The notes beneath the pieces are model-generated. The model was not told the DNA's origin, searched no databases, and saw only the letters and a list, made by a program, of their open reading frames with translations. From an uncultured bacterium (GTDB lineage: Bacteria > Bacillota > Clostridia > Oscillospirales > Oscillospiraceae), in NCBI GenBank assembly GCA_905215425.1, contig CAJMQD010000036.1, positions 1-7,598 of the forward strand: a DNA stretch of 7,598 bases, written 5' to 3'. The first letter of the stretch is position 1, and each line of letters begins with the position of its first letter. Both the position numbers and the translations under genes were made by a program. Shown piece after piece: positions 1 through 4,614 of the stretch.

Positions 1-33
1 GCCAAAGAGATCCCGGACTGGGAGAGAAAGTAA
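1..33 (+). CDS. 3' end of an unidentified upstream gene (partial)
   Basis: The first frame reads ten sense codons (AKEIPDWERK) and then TAA at 31-33. A strong hairpin starts six bases later, which is the usual layout at the end of a gene. Too little protein is visible to name a family. The call rests on the stop codon and the adjacent terminator-like hairpin, not on homology, and a chance open stretch cannot be excluded. Confidence 0.45.
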   Translation, partial: AKEIPDWERK

Positions 34-38
34 AGGCA

Positions 39-73
39 GGCCCCCGGCCGCTGCACTGCAGCGGCCGGGGGCC
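39..73. terminator. Hairpin between convergent genes, likely bidirectional terminator
   Basis: Arms 39-55 and 57-73 are perfect reverse complements, giving a very GC-rich stem of up to 17 bp around a tiny centre. It lies between the upstream plus-strand stop (33) and the minus-strand LysR stop (79). After the stem, the minus strand reads a T-rich stretch (TGCCTTTACTTTC) while the plus strand has only a weak ATTGTT. Termination is therefore better supported for the LysR gene than for the plus-strand gene. Confidence 0.7.
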
Positions 74-78
74 ATTGT

Positions 79-972
79 TCAGCGCTGAAGGATGTTGTCC
101 ACGCCTTTGGCATACTGCCGAAACTCCGTTTCAAAGTGAAGGATACTCTCCAGCTTATTGGAGGCAGGTTCCTTCAGCCGGAGCAGGTAGCAGGTGCGGG
201 GCGGCGGGGCAGGGGTGATGCGGCTGAGCTTTAGATCCTTGTCGTCATAATGCTTAAACAGCCCCAGAGGAATGATGCTGAAGCTGCCGGGCAGCTGAAG
301 GAGCTTTGGGATCAGCTGTGTGGTGTCGGTGATGGCCAGGGGAGTCTCGAAGGGATTTAACTGGCGGTCATGCCAATCCATAAAGCTGAGCCCCCAGTCG
401 AAGTGAATTTCGTTGGCGCGTTTTAAGGTCTTAACATCTACAAAATCGGGATAGTCAGACACCTTGGTATTGCTGACCAGATAGAGGGGCTCGTCGAAGA
501 TAGGGGATACCTGAATAGACTTAGAGCGGAAGACGCGAGGCGTCAGGCCGATATCCGCCTCCCGGTTTTCCAGCATGGCGATGATACGGTCTGTCCAGTG
601 GGTGGACAGGGTAATGGACTGGCTGCGGCGGCTGAGCAGCTGAAAGAAGAAGTCCTGCAAAATGTATTCTGTCAAGCTGACTACGGAGGCGACCCGAAGG
701 ACTTCGGTGGTGTTGCCGCTGGTCCAATCCCTGACCTGCCGATCCAAGTCGAGATAGCGCTGGGCGTACGTTGTAAATTCTATTCCTTTCTGCGTCAGGT
801 CGATCCCTTTCTGACCCGGCCTGCGTTCCAGCAGCTTGACGCCCAGCTCGTTTTCAAGGCTGACCAGACGGTTGCTTACTGCGGACTGGGAGATGAACAT
901 ATATTCTGCCGTTTTGGTGAAGCTGCGCGTCTTCACAATATTCAAATAGGTCTCTAAGCTGTCTTTATTCAT
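79..972 (-). CDS. LysR-family transcriptional regulator
   Basis: This 297-residue protein has the usual LysR length and layout. An N-terminal winged helix-turn-helix has its HTH at about residues 17-36 (SFTKTAEYMFISQSAVSNRL), followed by the typical SLENELGVKLLER segment and the wing. A linker helix follows, and then a periplasmic-binding-protein-like effector domain from about residue 88 to the end. The ATG at 972 is preceded by GGAG (980-983) with a 7-base gap. The gene is divergent from the symporter, and the two promoters overlap, which is the classic arrangement for a LysR protein that represses itself and activates its neighbour in response to a small molecule. The effector is unknown; a substrate or product of the adjacent transporter/aminotransferase cassette is the natural guess. 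The family is certain and the target is inferred. Confidence 0.93.
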   Translation of the reverse strand: MNKDSLETYLNIVKTRSFTKTAEYMFISQSAVSNRLVSLENELGVKLLERRPGQKGIDLTQKGIEFTTYAQRYLDLDRQVRDWTSGNTTEVLRVASVVSLTEYILQDFFFQLLSRRSQSITLSTHWTDRIIAMLENREADIGLTPRVFRSKSIQVSPIFDEPLYLVSNTKVSDYPDFVDVKTLKRANEIHFDWGLSFMDWHDRQLNPFETPLAITDTTQLIPKLLQLPGSFSIIPLGLFKHYDDKDLKLSRITPAPPPRTCYLLRLKEPASNKLESILHFETEFRQYAKGVDNILQR

Positions 973-985
973 AGATGGTCTCCAA

Positions 986-1004
986 ATATATAAGTCTCAT
1001 ATAT
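986..1004. promoter_or_regulatory. Candidate LysR operator (dyad with T-N11-A)
   Basis: ATATAT (986-991) and ATATAT (999-1004) flank seven bases, forming a dyad centred on 995 that contains T989-N11-A1001, the general LysR binding motif. The centre lies about 65 bases upstream of the predicted symporter start, where LysR proteins usually have their recognition site. The stretch is simple AT-rich sequence and overlaps the LysR -10 region, so the match could be partly compositional. Confidence 0.4.
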
Positions 1005-1031
1005 TATATATCTCTTTTATCCGTTTTACAA
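1003..1031 (-). promoter_or_regulatory. Sigma-A promoter of the LysR gene
   Basis: On the minus strand there is a perfect TATAAT (1008-1003) and a TTGTAA -35 box (1031-1026, 4 of 6 matches), separated by exactly 17 bases. Transcription would start near 996, giving a leader of about 24 bases with the GGAG ribosome site inside it. The -35 box overlaps that of the divergent symporter promoter. Confidence 0.65.
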
Positions 1032-1053
1032 CACGGAGAATATGTGATATTGT
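1025..1053 (+). promoter_or_regulatory. Sigma-A promoter of the symporter gene (extended -10)
   Basis: TTTACA (1025-1030, 5 of 6 matches to TTGACA) is followed after 17 bases by TATTGT (1048-1053, 4 of 6). TG at 1045-1046 makes it an extended -10. Predicted start is near 1060, leaving an unusually long leader of about 225 bases before the symporter. The imperfect -10 fits a promoter that needs an activator. Confidence 0.55.
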
Positions 1054-1122
1054 TCTGAGCACAGAAAGATATGGCCTTTGTTTTTTAGAAAAACCGTTAT
1101 TTACCAGTGCGGCTGTGGTACC

Positions 1123-1188
1123 GAAGCTTCTCTGGTGGTGAAAGGCAAAGTCTGTATAAGAGTTCCCCGCAGGGGAAAGAAGTGCTTC
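1123..1188 (+). other. Predicted structured element in the symporter leader RNA
   Basis: GAAGCTTCT (1123-1131) can pair with AGAAG (1178-1182) and CTTC (1185-1188) across a two-base TG bulge, giving 9 bp. Just inside it, TTCCCC (1163-1168) and GGGGAA (1172-1177) form a 6-bp hairpin with a GCA loop. That hairpin abuts the outer helix exactly at 1177/1178, so the two could stack. No T-run follows, so it does not look like a terminator. It matches no riboswitch class that I recognise. Confidence 0.3.
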
Positions 1189-1222
1189 TACATTTTCTGG
1201 CTTAAAAGAACAGAGGCTCCCC

Positions 1223-1306
1223 ATGAGAGAGGGACGTTCTCTGCCCCGCATCACCAAAAGAATCGAGAGAGAGGAAACGATTGGTCATGTTGAAAAAGTT
1301 GAATAA
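1223..1306 (+). CDS. Possible 27-residue leader peptide overlapping the symporter start
   Basis: ATG at 1223 opens 27 codons ending at TAA 1304-1306, with AGAGG (1212-1216) six bases upstream. The peptide is highly charged (many Arg, Lys and Glu) and resembles nothing I know. The frame differs from that of the symporter and ends about 20 bases inside it, so translating it would carry ribosomes across the symporter start. It may be a chance frame. Confidence 0.22.
   Translation: MREGRSLPRITKRIEREETIGHVEKVE
1271..1289 (+). promoter_or_regulatory. Symporter ribosome binding site with two possible starts
   Basis: GAGGA (1271-1275) lies five bases before an in-frame TTG (1281) and eleven before ATG (1287). 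The spacing favours TTG and the codon favours ATG. The difference is only two residues (MVMLKKL or MLKKL). Confidence 0.5.
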
Positions 1307-2507
1307 TGTAGCTTTGTGGAAGCAGATCCTGGTTGCAATCATCATCGGTGCTGCTTACGGTATCCTGTTCCCCCAGGGCGTACCTTACATCAAATTCCTG
1401 GGCGACATCTTTATGCGTCTGCTGAAGATGCTGATTGCTCCCTTGGTCCTGTTTACTCTGGTCAGCGGTGTTTGTAAGATGGGCGACGTTCGCCAGCTGC
1501 GCACCGTGGGCGTACGTATCGTTGCTTACTATCTGATCACCAGCGCCATCGCTGCCGCCATCGGCATGTGCATCGCTCTGATCAGCCAGCCTGGCCAGGG
1601 CGTAACCGACCTGCTGGGCTCTGAGGCCGGCGAGGCTGTCAGCTATAACTTCCTGGAGAACATGATCTCCTGGGTTCCCACTAACATTTTCGAGTCCCTG
1701 ACCAACGGCAACACCCTGCAGATCATCGTCTTCGCTATCCTGCTGGGCGTGGTTCTGCTGGCTCTGGGCGAGCCTGTTGGCCAGCTGATCAACGTGTTCC
1801 ATCAGGCTGCTGAGGCTATGATCAAGATGACTGATTACGTCATGAAGATCTCCCCCCTGGGCATCTTCTCCCTGATCGCCCAGATGATGACCAGCATCAG
1901 CAGCAACATGCTCATGCAGGTGCTGAATTTCATCGTCACCGACTACATCGCCTGCCTGCTGGTTATCTTTGTTATGGCGCCTGCTCTGGTGGCCTTCTTC
2001 ACCAAGGAGAGCCCCATCAAGTTCATCCGCAACGTTACTCCTGCCATCGTGGTCGCCGCTTCCACCACCTCTTCCGCCGCAACTCTGCCCACCGCGATCA
2101 GCTGCGCGGACAAGGACCTGGGCGTGCCCGAGAACATCTACGGCTTCACCCTGCCTCTGGGCAACACCTGCAACATGAACGGCATGGCCGTTGCTCTGGG
2201 CGTGATCTCCGTCTTTGCCTCTCACCTGTACGGCTATCCCATCACCGCCGCCTCCATGTTCCAGTTCGTGTTTATGGGTCTGGTGCTGTCCGTGGGCTGC
2301 GCCGGTGTTAAGGGCGCTGGCATCGTGATGTCCACCGTTCTGCTGCAGACTCTGGGTATGCCCCTGACTCTGGTGCCCATTCTGGCCGCTGTCTGGCCCG
2401 TGGTTGATCCCGGCCACACCACCGGCAACATCGTGGGCGACCTGGCCGGCACCACCATCGTGGCCAGCTCTCTGGATTCTCTGGACAAGAAGGTCTACCG
2501 CGCTTAA
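1287..2507 (+). CDS. Dicarboxylate/amino acid:cation symporter (DAACS, GltP/SstT fold)
   Basis: This is a 406-residue inner-membrane protein (408 if TTG at 1281 is used), the normal length for sodium- or proton-coupled amino acid/dicarboxylate carriers of the GltPh fold. Hydrophobic segments fill most of the chain. Visible landmarks are Y82/T85/S86 in the third helix, the serine-rich hairpin 1 around S262-S263 to P268, LPLGNTCNMNGMA around 289-301 in helix 7, and D374-P-G-H377-T-T-G-N381 through D385 in helix 8. Compared with GltPh, the amino-group aspartate (D394, here D374), N401 and D405 are kept. The arginine that binds acidic side chains (R397) is H377, and the sodium ligand D312 is N298. 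Acidic substrates therefore look unlikely and a neutral or other amino acid more so. It is divergent from the LysR gene and lies upstream of an aminotransferase, implying import for catabolism. Confidence 0.92.
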   Translation: MLKKLNNVALWKQILVAIIIGAAYGILFPQGVPYIKFLGDIFMRLLKMLIAPLVLFTLVSGVCKMGDVRQLRTVGVRIVAYYLITSAIAAAIGMCIALISQPGQGVTDLLGSEAGEAVSYNFLENMISWVPTNIFESLTNGNTLQIIVFAILLGVVLLALGEPVGQLINVFHQAAEAMIKMTDYVMKISPLGIFSLIAQMMTSISSNMLMQVLNFIVTDYIACLLVIFVMAPALVAFFTKESPIKFIRNVTPAIVVAASTTSSAATLPTAISCADKDLGVPENIYGFTLPLGNTCNMNGMAVALGVISVFASHLYGYPITAASMFQFVFMGLVLSVGCAGVKGAGIVMSTVLLQTLGMPLTLVPILAAVWPVVDPGHTTGNIVGDLAGTTIVASSLDSLDKKVYRA

Positions 2508-2523
2508 TTAAATTTGAATTTCG

Positions 2524-2559
2524 TAAGTTTCCCGCCCCGAATCGTGGGCGGGAAACTTA
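2524..2559 (+). terminator. Hairpin after the symporter, weak or partial terminator
   Basis: TAAGTTTCCCGCCC (2524-2537) pairs perfectly with its complement at 2546-2559 around the 8-base loop CGAATCGT, making a 14-bp stem 16 bases after the symporter stop. No T-run follows (the next bases are ATGAAAAG). It may be a leaky terminator or an mRNA-stabilising or processing structure rather than a strong intrinsic terminator. Confidence 0.45.
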
Positions 2560-2580
2560 ATGAAAAGTATCATCCAAATA

Positions 2581-2609
2581 TTGACAAACAAGTCGAAATC
2601 AGTTAATTT
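2581..2609 (+). promoter_or_regulatory. Candidate promoter of the aminotransferase-RidA pair
   Basis: A perfect TTGACA (2581-2586) is followed after 17 bases by TAATTT (2604-2609), a poor -10 box with 3 of 6 matches (TTAATT at 16 bases is no better). A start near 2616 would fall on the ribosome binding site, so the leader would be extremely short. The perfect -35 box is striking, but the -10 and the geometry are weak. Confidence 0.3.
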
Positions 2610-2616
2610 GTTTTAT

Positions 2617-2632
2617 GGAGGAAAACCGTATG
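2617..2632 (+). promoter_or_regulatory. Ribosome binding site that fixes the aminotransferase start
   Basis: GGAGG (2617-2621) is eight bases before ATG 2630. An earlier in-frame ATG at 2615 overlaps this Shine-Dalgarno sequence and has none of its own, so it would add five spurious residues. Confidence 0.85.
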
Positions 2633-3847
2633 ACGATTCAAGAAAAGTTTGCCCGTCTGGGCACCGACAACGCCCCCGGCCAGGAGGGCCTCCAGAAGGA
2701 GGAGAACCTGCCCATCATCGGCGATAAGCTGGAAGGTCCCGCTGTGGACTTTTCTCACGGCGACGTAAACGCCCACACCCCCATCCCCGGCAGCCTGGAG
2801 ACCTTTGTTAAGCACTATGCCGTGGAAGGCACCTATCAGGCCTACACCGAGTACCGCGGCAAGGGCACCATCCGTGAGTATCTGGCCGAGAAGCTGTCTG
2901 AGTACAGCGGCGCTTCCGTGGACCCCAAGACCGAGATCATCCTGACCCCCGGTACCCAGGGCGCTCTGTTCCTGGCTATGGGCGCTCTGGTCAGCAGCGG
3001 CGATAAGGTCGCCATCGTGGAGCCTGACTATTTCGACAACCGCAAGCTGGTAGAGTTCTTCGAGGGTGAGATCGTCCCCATCCAGATGCACTGGAAGGAA
3101 GCCGCTCCCCGCACCTCCGGCATTGACCTGAAGCAGCTGGAGGAGGCCTTCAAGGGCGGCGTGAAGCTGTTCCTGTACTCCAACCCCAACAACCCCACCG
3201 GCGCTGTGTACTCCCCCGAGGAGGTCACTGAGATCGCCCGTCTGGCCAAGAAGTACAACGTGGCCATCCTGGCTGACGAGCTGTACAGCCGCCAGATCTT
3301 CGACAAGGATCAGCCCTATACCCACATCCGTGCCCTGAAGGAGAAGCCCGACCAGCTGATCACCATCATCGGCCCCTCTAAGACCGAGTCTTTGAGCGGC
3401 TTCCGTCTGGGCGTGGGCTACGGCACTCCCGAGATCATCACCCGCATGGAGAAGCTGCAGGCTGTGGTCTCTCTGCGCTGCGCCGGTTACAACCAGGCCG
3501 CTTTCCTGAACTGGTTCTCCGAGCCCGAAGGCTGGATGGAGAAGCGCATCGCCGATCACCAGCGCATCCGCGACGACCTGATGGCCGTCATCAACAAGTG
3601 CCCCGGCTGCTGGGCCCGTCCCACCGAGGGCGGCAGCTACCTGTTCCTGCAGCTGCCCAAGCTGAAGGTTGACATCTTCCAGTTCACCAAGCTGTGCCGT
3701 CTGCAGGCCAATGTTACCGTTACTCCCGGCACCGAGTTCGGCAAGCAGTACAGTGATTTCGTCCGTATGAACTTCTCCCAGGACCACGACAAGGCCGTGT
3801 CCGCTGTGGAGAGAATCTGTGAAATGGTAGAGAGGTATCGTGCATGA
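2630..3847 (+). CDS. Class I/II PLP-dependent aminotransferase
   Basis: This 405-residue cytosolic enzyme has the aspartate-aminotransferase (fold type I) architecture and would move an amino group from an amino acid to a 2-oxo acid using pyridoxal phosphate. Key elements are in order: the NPNNPTG loop at residues 185-191, ADELY with D216 (pairs with the PLP ring nitrogen) and Y219, and SKTESLSGFRLG with K251 as the PLP Schiff-base lysine and R259. R379 in FVRMNF is the expected binder of the substrate carboxylate. No key residue is missing. Its TGA overlaps the ATG of the RidA-family gene, so the two are very likely co-translated. With the upstream symporter this suggests that an imported amino acid is transaminated. 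Amino-acid specificity cannot be read from the sequence. Arginine is encoded almost only by CGT/CGC, which suggests strong expression. Confidence 0.93.
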   Translation: MTIQEKFARLGTDNAPGQEGLQKEENLPIIGDKLEGPAVDFSHGDVNAHTPIPGSLETFVKHYAVEGTYQAYTEYRGKGTIREYLAEKLSEYSGASVDPKTEIILTPGTQGALFLAMGALVSSGDKVAIVEPDYFDNRKLVEFFEGEIVPIQMHWKEAAPRTSGIDLKQLEEAFKGGVKLFLYSNPNNPTGAVYSPEEVTEIARLAKKYNVAILADELYSRQIFDKDQPYTHIRALKEKPDQLITIIGPSKTESLSGFRLGVGYGTPEIITRMEKLQAVVSLRCAGYNQAAFLNWFSEPEGWMEKRIADHQRIRDDLMAVINKCPGCWARPTEGGSYLFLQLPKLKVDIFQFTKLCRLQANVTVTPGTEFGKQYSDFVRMNFSQDHDKAVSAVERICEMVERYRA

Positions 3848-4260
3848 GTAAGAATCCTATTCCTCAGGGCAAGTATGTGCCCGCCACCCGCAGCGGCAAC
3901 ATGATCTTTACCGCCGGTATGACCCCCCGCAACAACGGTGTTCTGATTTTCTCCGGCAAGGTGACCGCAGAGGAGCCTCTGGAGACCTATCGTGACGCTG
4001 TCCGTCAGGCCACATGCAACTGCCTGACCGCTGCCCGCAACAAGCTGGAGGAGGGCGAGAGCATCCAGCGGGTGCTGTCCATGACCGTATATATCAATGC
4101 GGCTCCCGGCTTCAGCTCCCACGCTAAATTGGCTGACTTCGCCTCCGAGTATCTGGTGGAGGAGCTGGGCGATGCCGGTATCGGCGCCCGCGCAGCCATT
4201 GGCATCGCGTCTCTGCCCGGCGACGCGCCTGTCGAGATCCAGCTGGTTCTGCAGGCCTGA
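3844..4260 (+). CDS. RidA-family (YjgF/YER057c/UK114) imine/enamine deaminase
   Basis: This is a 138-residue protein of the small trimeric RidA family, whose members hydrolyse reactive imines and enamines released by PLP enzymes. The C-terminal signature GARAAIGIASLPGDAPVEIQL holds R116 and E131, with the same 15-residue spacing as the catalytic R105 and E120 of E. coli RidA. The chain is about ten residues longer than canonical RidA. Its GKV segment and GIASLP ending resemble the divergent longer YjgF-like subfamily more than RidA itself, so no gene symbol is given. It overlaps the aminotransferase stop by four bases (ATGA) and is followed by a terminator. The likely role is clearing imine/enamine by-products of that enzyme. 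An activity specific to the pathway intermediate is an alternative. Confidence 0.9.
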   Translation: MSKNPIPQGKYVPATRSGNMIFTAGMTPRNNGVLIFSGKVTAEEPLETYRDAVRQATCNCLTAARNKLEEGESIQRVLSMTVYINAAPGFSSHAKLADFASEYLVEELGDAGIGARAAIGIASLPGDAPVEIQLVLQA

Positions 4261-4303
4261 CACTCAGCTCAGTTAAGATTCTTTTGGATTCCTGTTATTA
4301 GGG

Positions 4304-4342
4304 ACAGCACCCCGGCTTCGGCCGGGGTGCTGTTCTTTTCTT
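4304..4342 (+). terminator. Intrinsic terminator of the aminotransferase-RidA operon
   Basis: ACAGCACCCCGGC (4304-4316) pairs perfectly with 4321-4333 around a stable TTCG tetraloop and is followed by TCTTTTCTT (4334-4342). This is a textbook rho-independent terminator 43 bases after the RidA stop. It separates the catabolic cassette from the sporulation genes. Confidence 0.95.
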
Positions 4343-4393
4343 ACGGAGCAGCGAGGATAACCTGGAAAATGTGGGCACGGAGCCCGGATATCA

Positions 4394-4401
4394 CATATAA
4401 T
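4394..4401 (+). promoter_or_regulatory. Candidate sigma-E -10 box for spoVM
   Basis: CATATAAT matches the sigma-E -10 consensus CATACAHT at 7 of 8 positions, and its last six bases are also a perfect sigma-A TATAAT. It lies 47 bases before the spoVM start. No good -35 box for either factor lies 14-18 bases upstream (the region reads GTGGGCACGG). The sigma-E assignment leans on spoVM being a sigma-E gene in Bacillus subtilis. Confidence 0.35.
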
Positions 4402-4448
4402 GTTTTAGGACTCCCGGAGTCTGAAAACAAGAGGGAGGAGGCGTCATT

Positions 4449-4529
4449 GTGGGAATTGTAGTGGTACGCTCCCCCAAATGTCTGCGGCGGCTGCTGCGCA
4501 GATTATTTGGCCTGAAGGAAGAAAAGTGA
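4449..4529 (+). CDS. spoVM: Stage V sporulation protein M (SpoVM)
   Basis: This 26-codon gene runs from GTG 4449 to TGA 4527-4529, with a full AGGAGG (4436-4441) seven bases upstream. Bacillus subtilis SpoVM is also 26 residues. Aligned without gaps, the two share M1, P9, K10, L12, R17 and G21. Proline 9, a residue needed for SpoVM localisation, is kept. Residues 10-22 would form a strongly amphipathic helix with arginines at 13, 14, 17 and 18. In the family, SpoVM inserts in the outer forespore membrane, senses its convex curvature and anchors SpoIVA there as the first step of coat assembly. The next two genes encode a SipL-type protein and SpoIVA itself, which makes the assignment very strong despite the size. 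Cysteine replaces F11. Confidence 0.9.
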   Translation: MGIVVVRSPKCLRRLLRRLFGLKEEK

Positions 4530-4558
4530 ACATAGCGGCATCGCTCCGGACATATAGT
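4530..4558 (+). promoter_or_regulatory. Candidate sigma-E promoter for the SipL-type gene
   Basis: ACATAGC (4530-4536, keeping the CATA core of the -35 KMATATT) is followed after 14 bases by CATATAGT (4551-4558, 6 of 8 matches to CATACAHT). The spacing is right but both boxes are imperfect, and read-through from spoVM would serve as well. Confidence 0.25.
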
Positions 4559-4614
4559 GGTTGCAGGCGGCCGCAGGTCGGCGAACACAAATGGAAAAGG
4601 GAGCGGTACGGAGC

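Noticed and set aside
1112..1126. TGTGGTACCGAAG resembles the T-box antiterminator core (GGTGGTACCG).
   Set aside because: There is no room for a T-box stem I between the predicted start (1060) and the motif, and no terminator with a T-run follows. The full conserved sequence is also absent.
1155..1160. TATAAG in the symporter leader as a second -10 box.
   Set aside because: No acceptable -35 box 16-18 bases upstream, and no TGN extension.
1078..1293. 71-codon plus-strand frame in the symporter leader.
   Set aside because: TTG start without a ribosome site, no resemblance to known proteins, and it covers the predicted RNA structure. The stretch is better read as leader RNA.
1251..2417. Long open frame (388 codons) on the minus strand opposite the symporter.
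   Set aside because: Its product is a low-complexity His/Gln/Asp/Gly-rich chain with no family resemblance. It arises from the biased codons of the symporter on the other strand.
2615..2629. Earlier ATG (2615) for the aminotransferase.
   Set aside because: It overlaps the GGAGG that serves ATG 2630 and has no upstream Shine-Dalgarno sequence.
2603..3787. Long open frame (394 codons) on the minus strand opposite the aminotransferase.
   Set aside because: It is an antisense shadow of a strongly codon-biased gene with all catalytic motifs on the plus strand. It has no recognisable domain or ribosome site of its own.
4561..4614. Earlier TTG (4561) or ATG (4591) starts for the SipL-type gene.
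   Set aside because: Neither has a ribosome site, and the extra residues do not fit the family, whose members begin close to MELEFERE.
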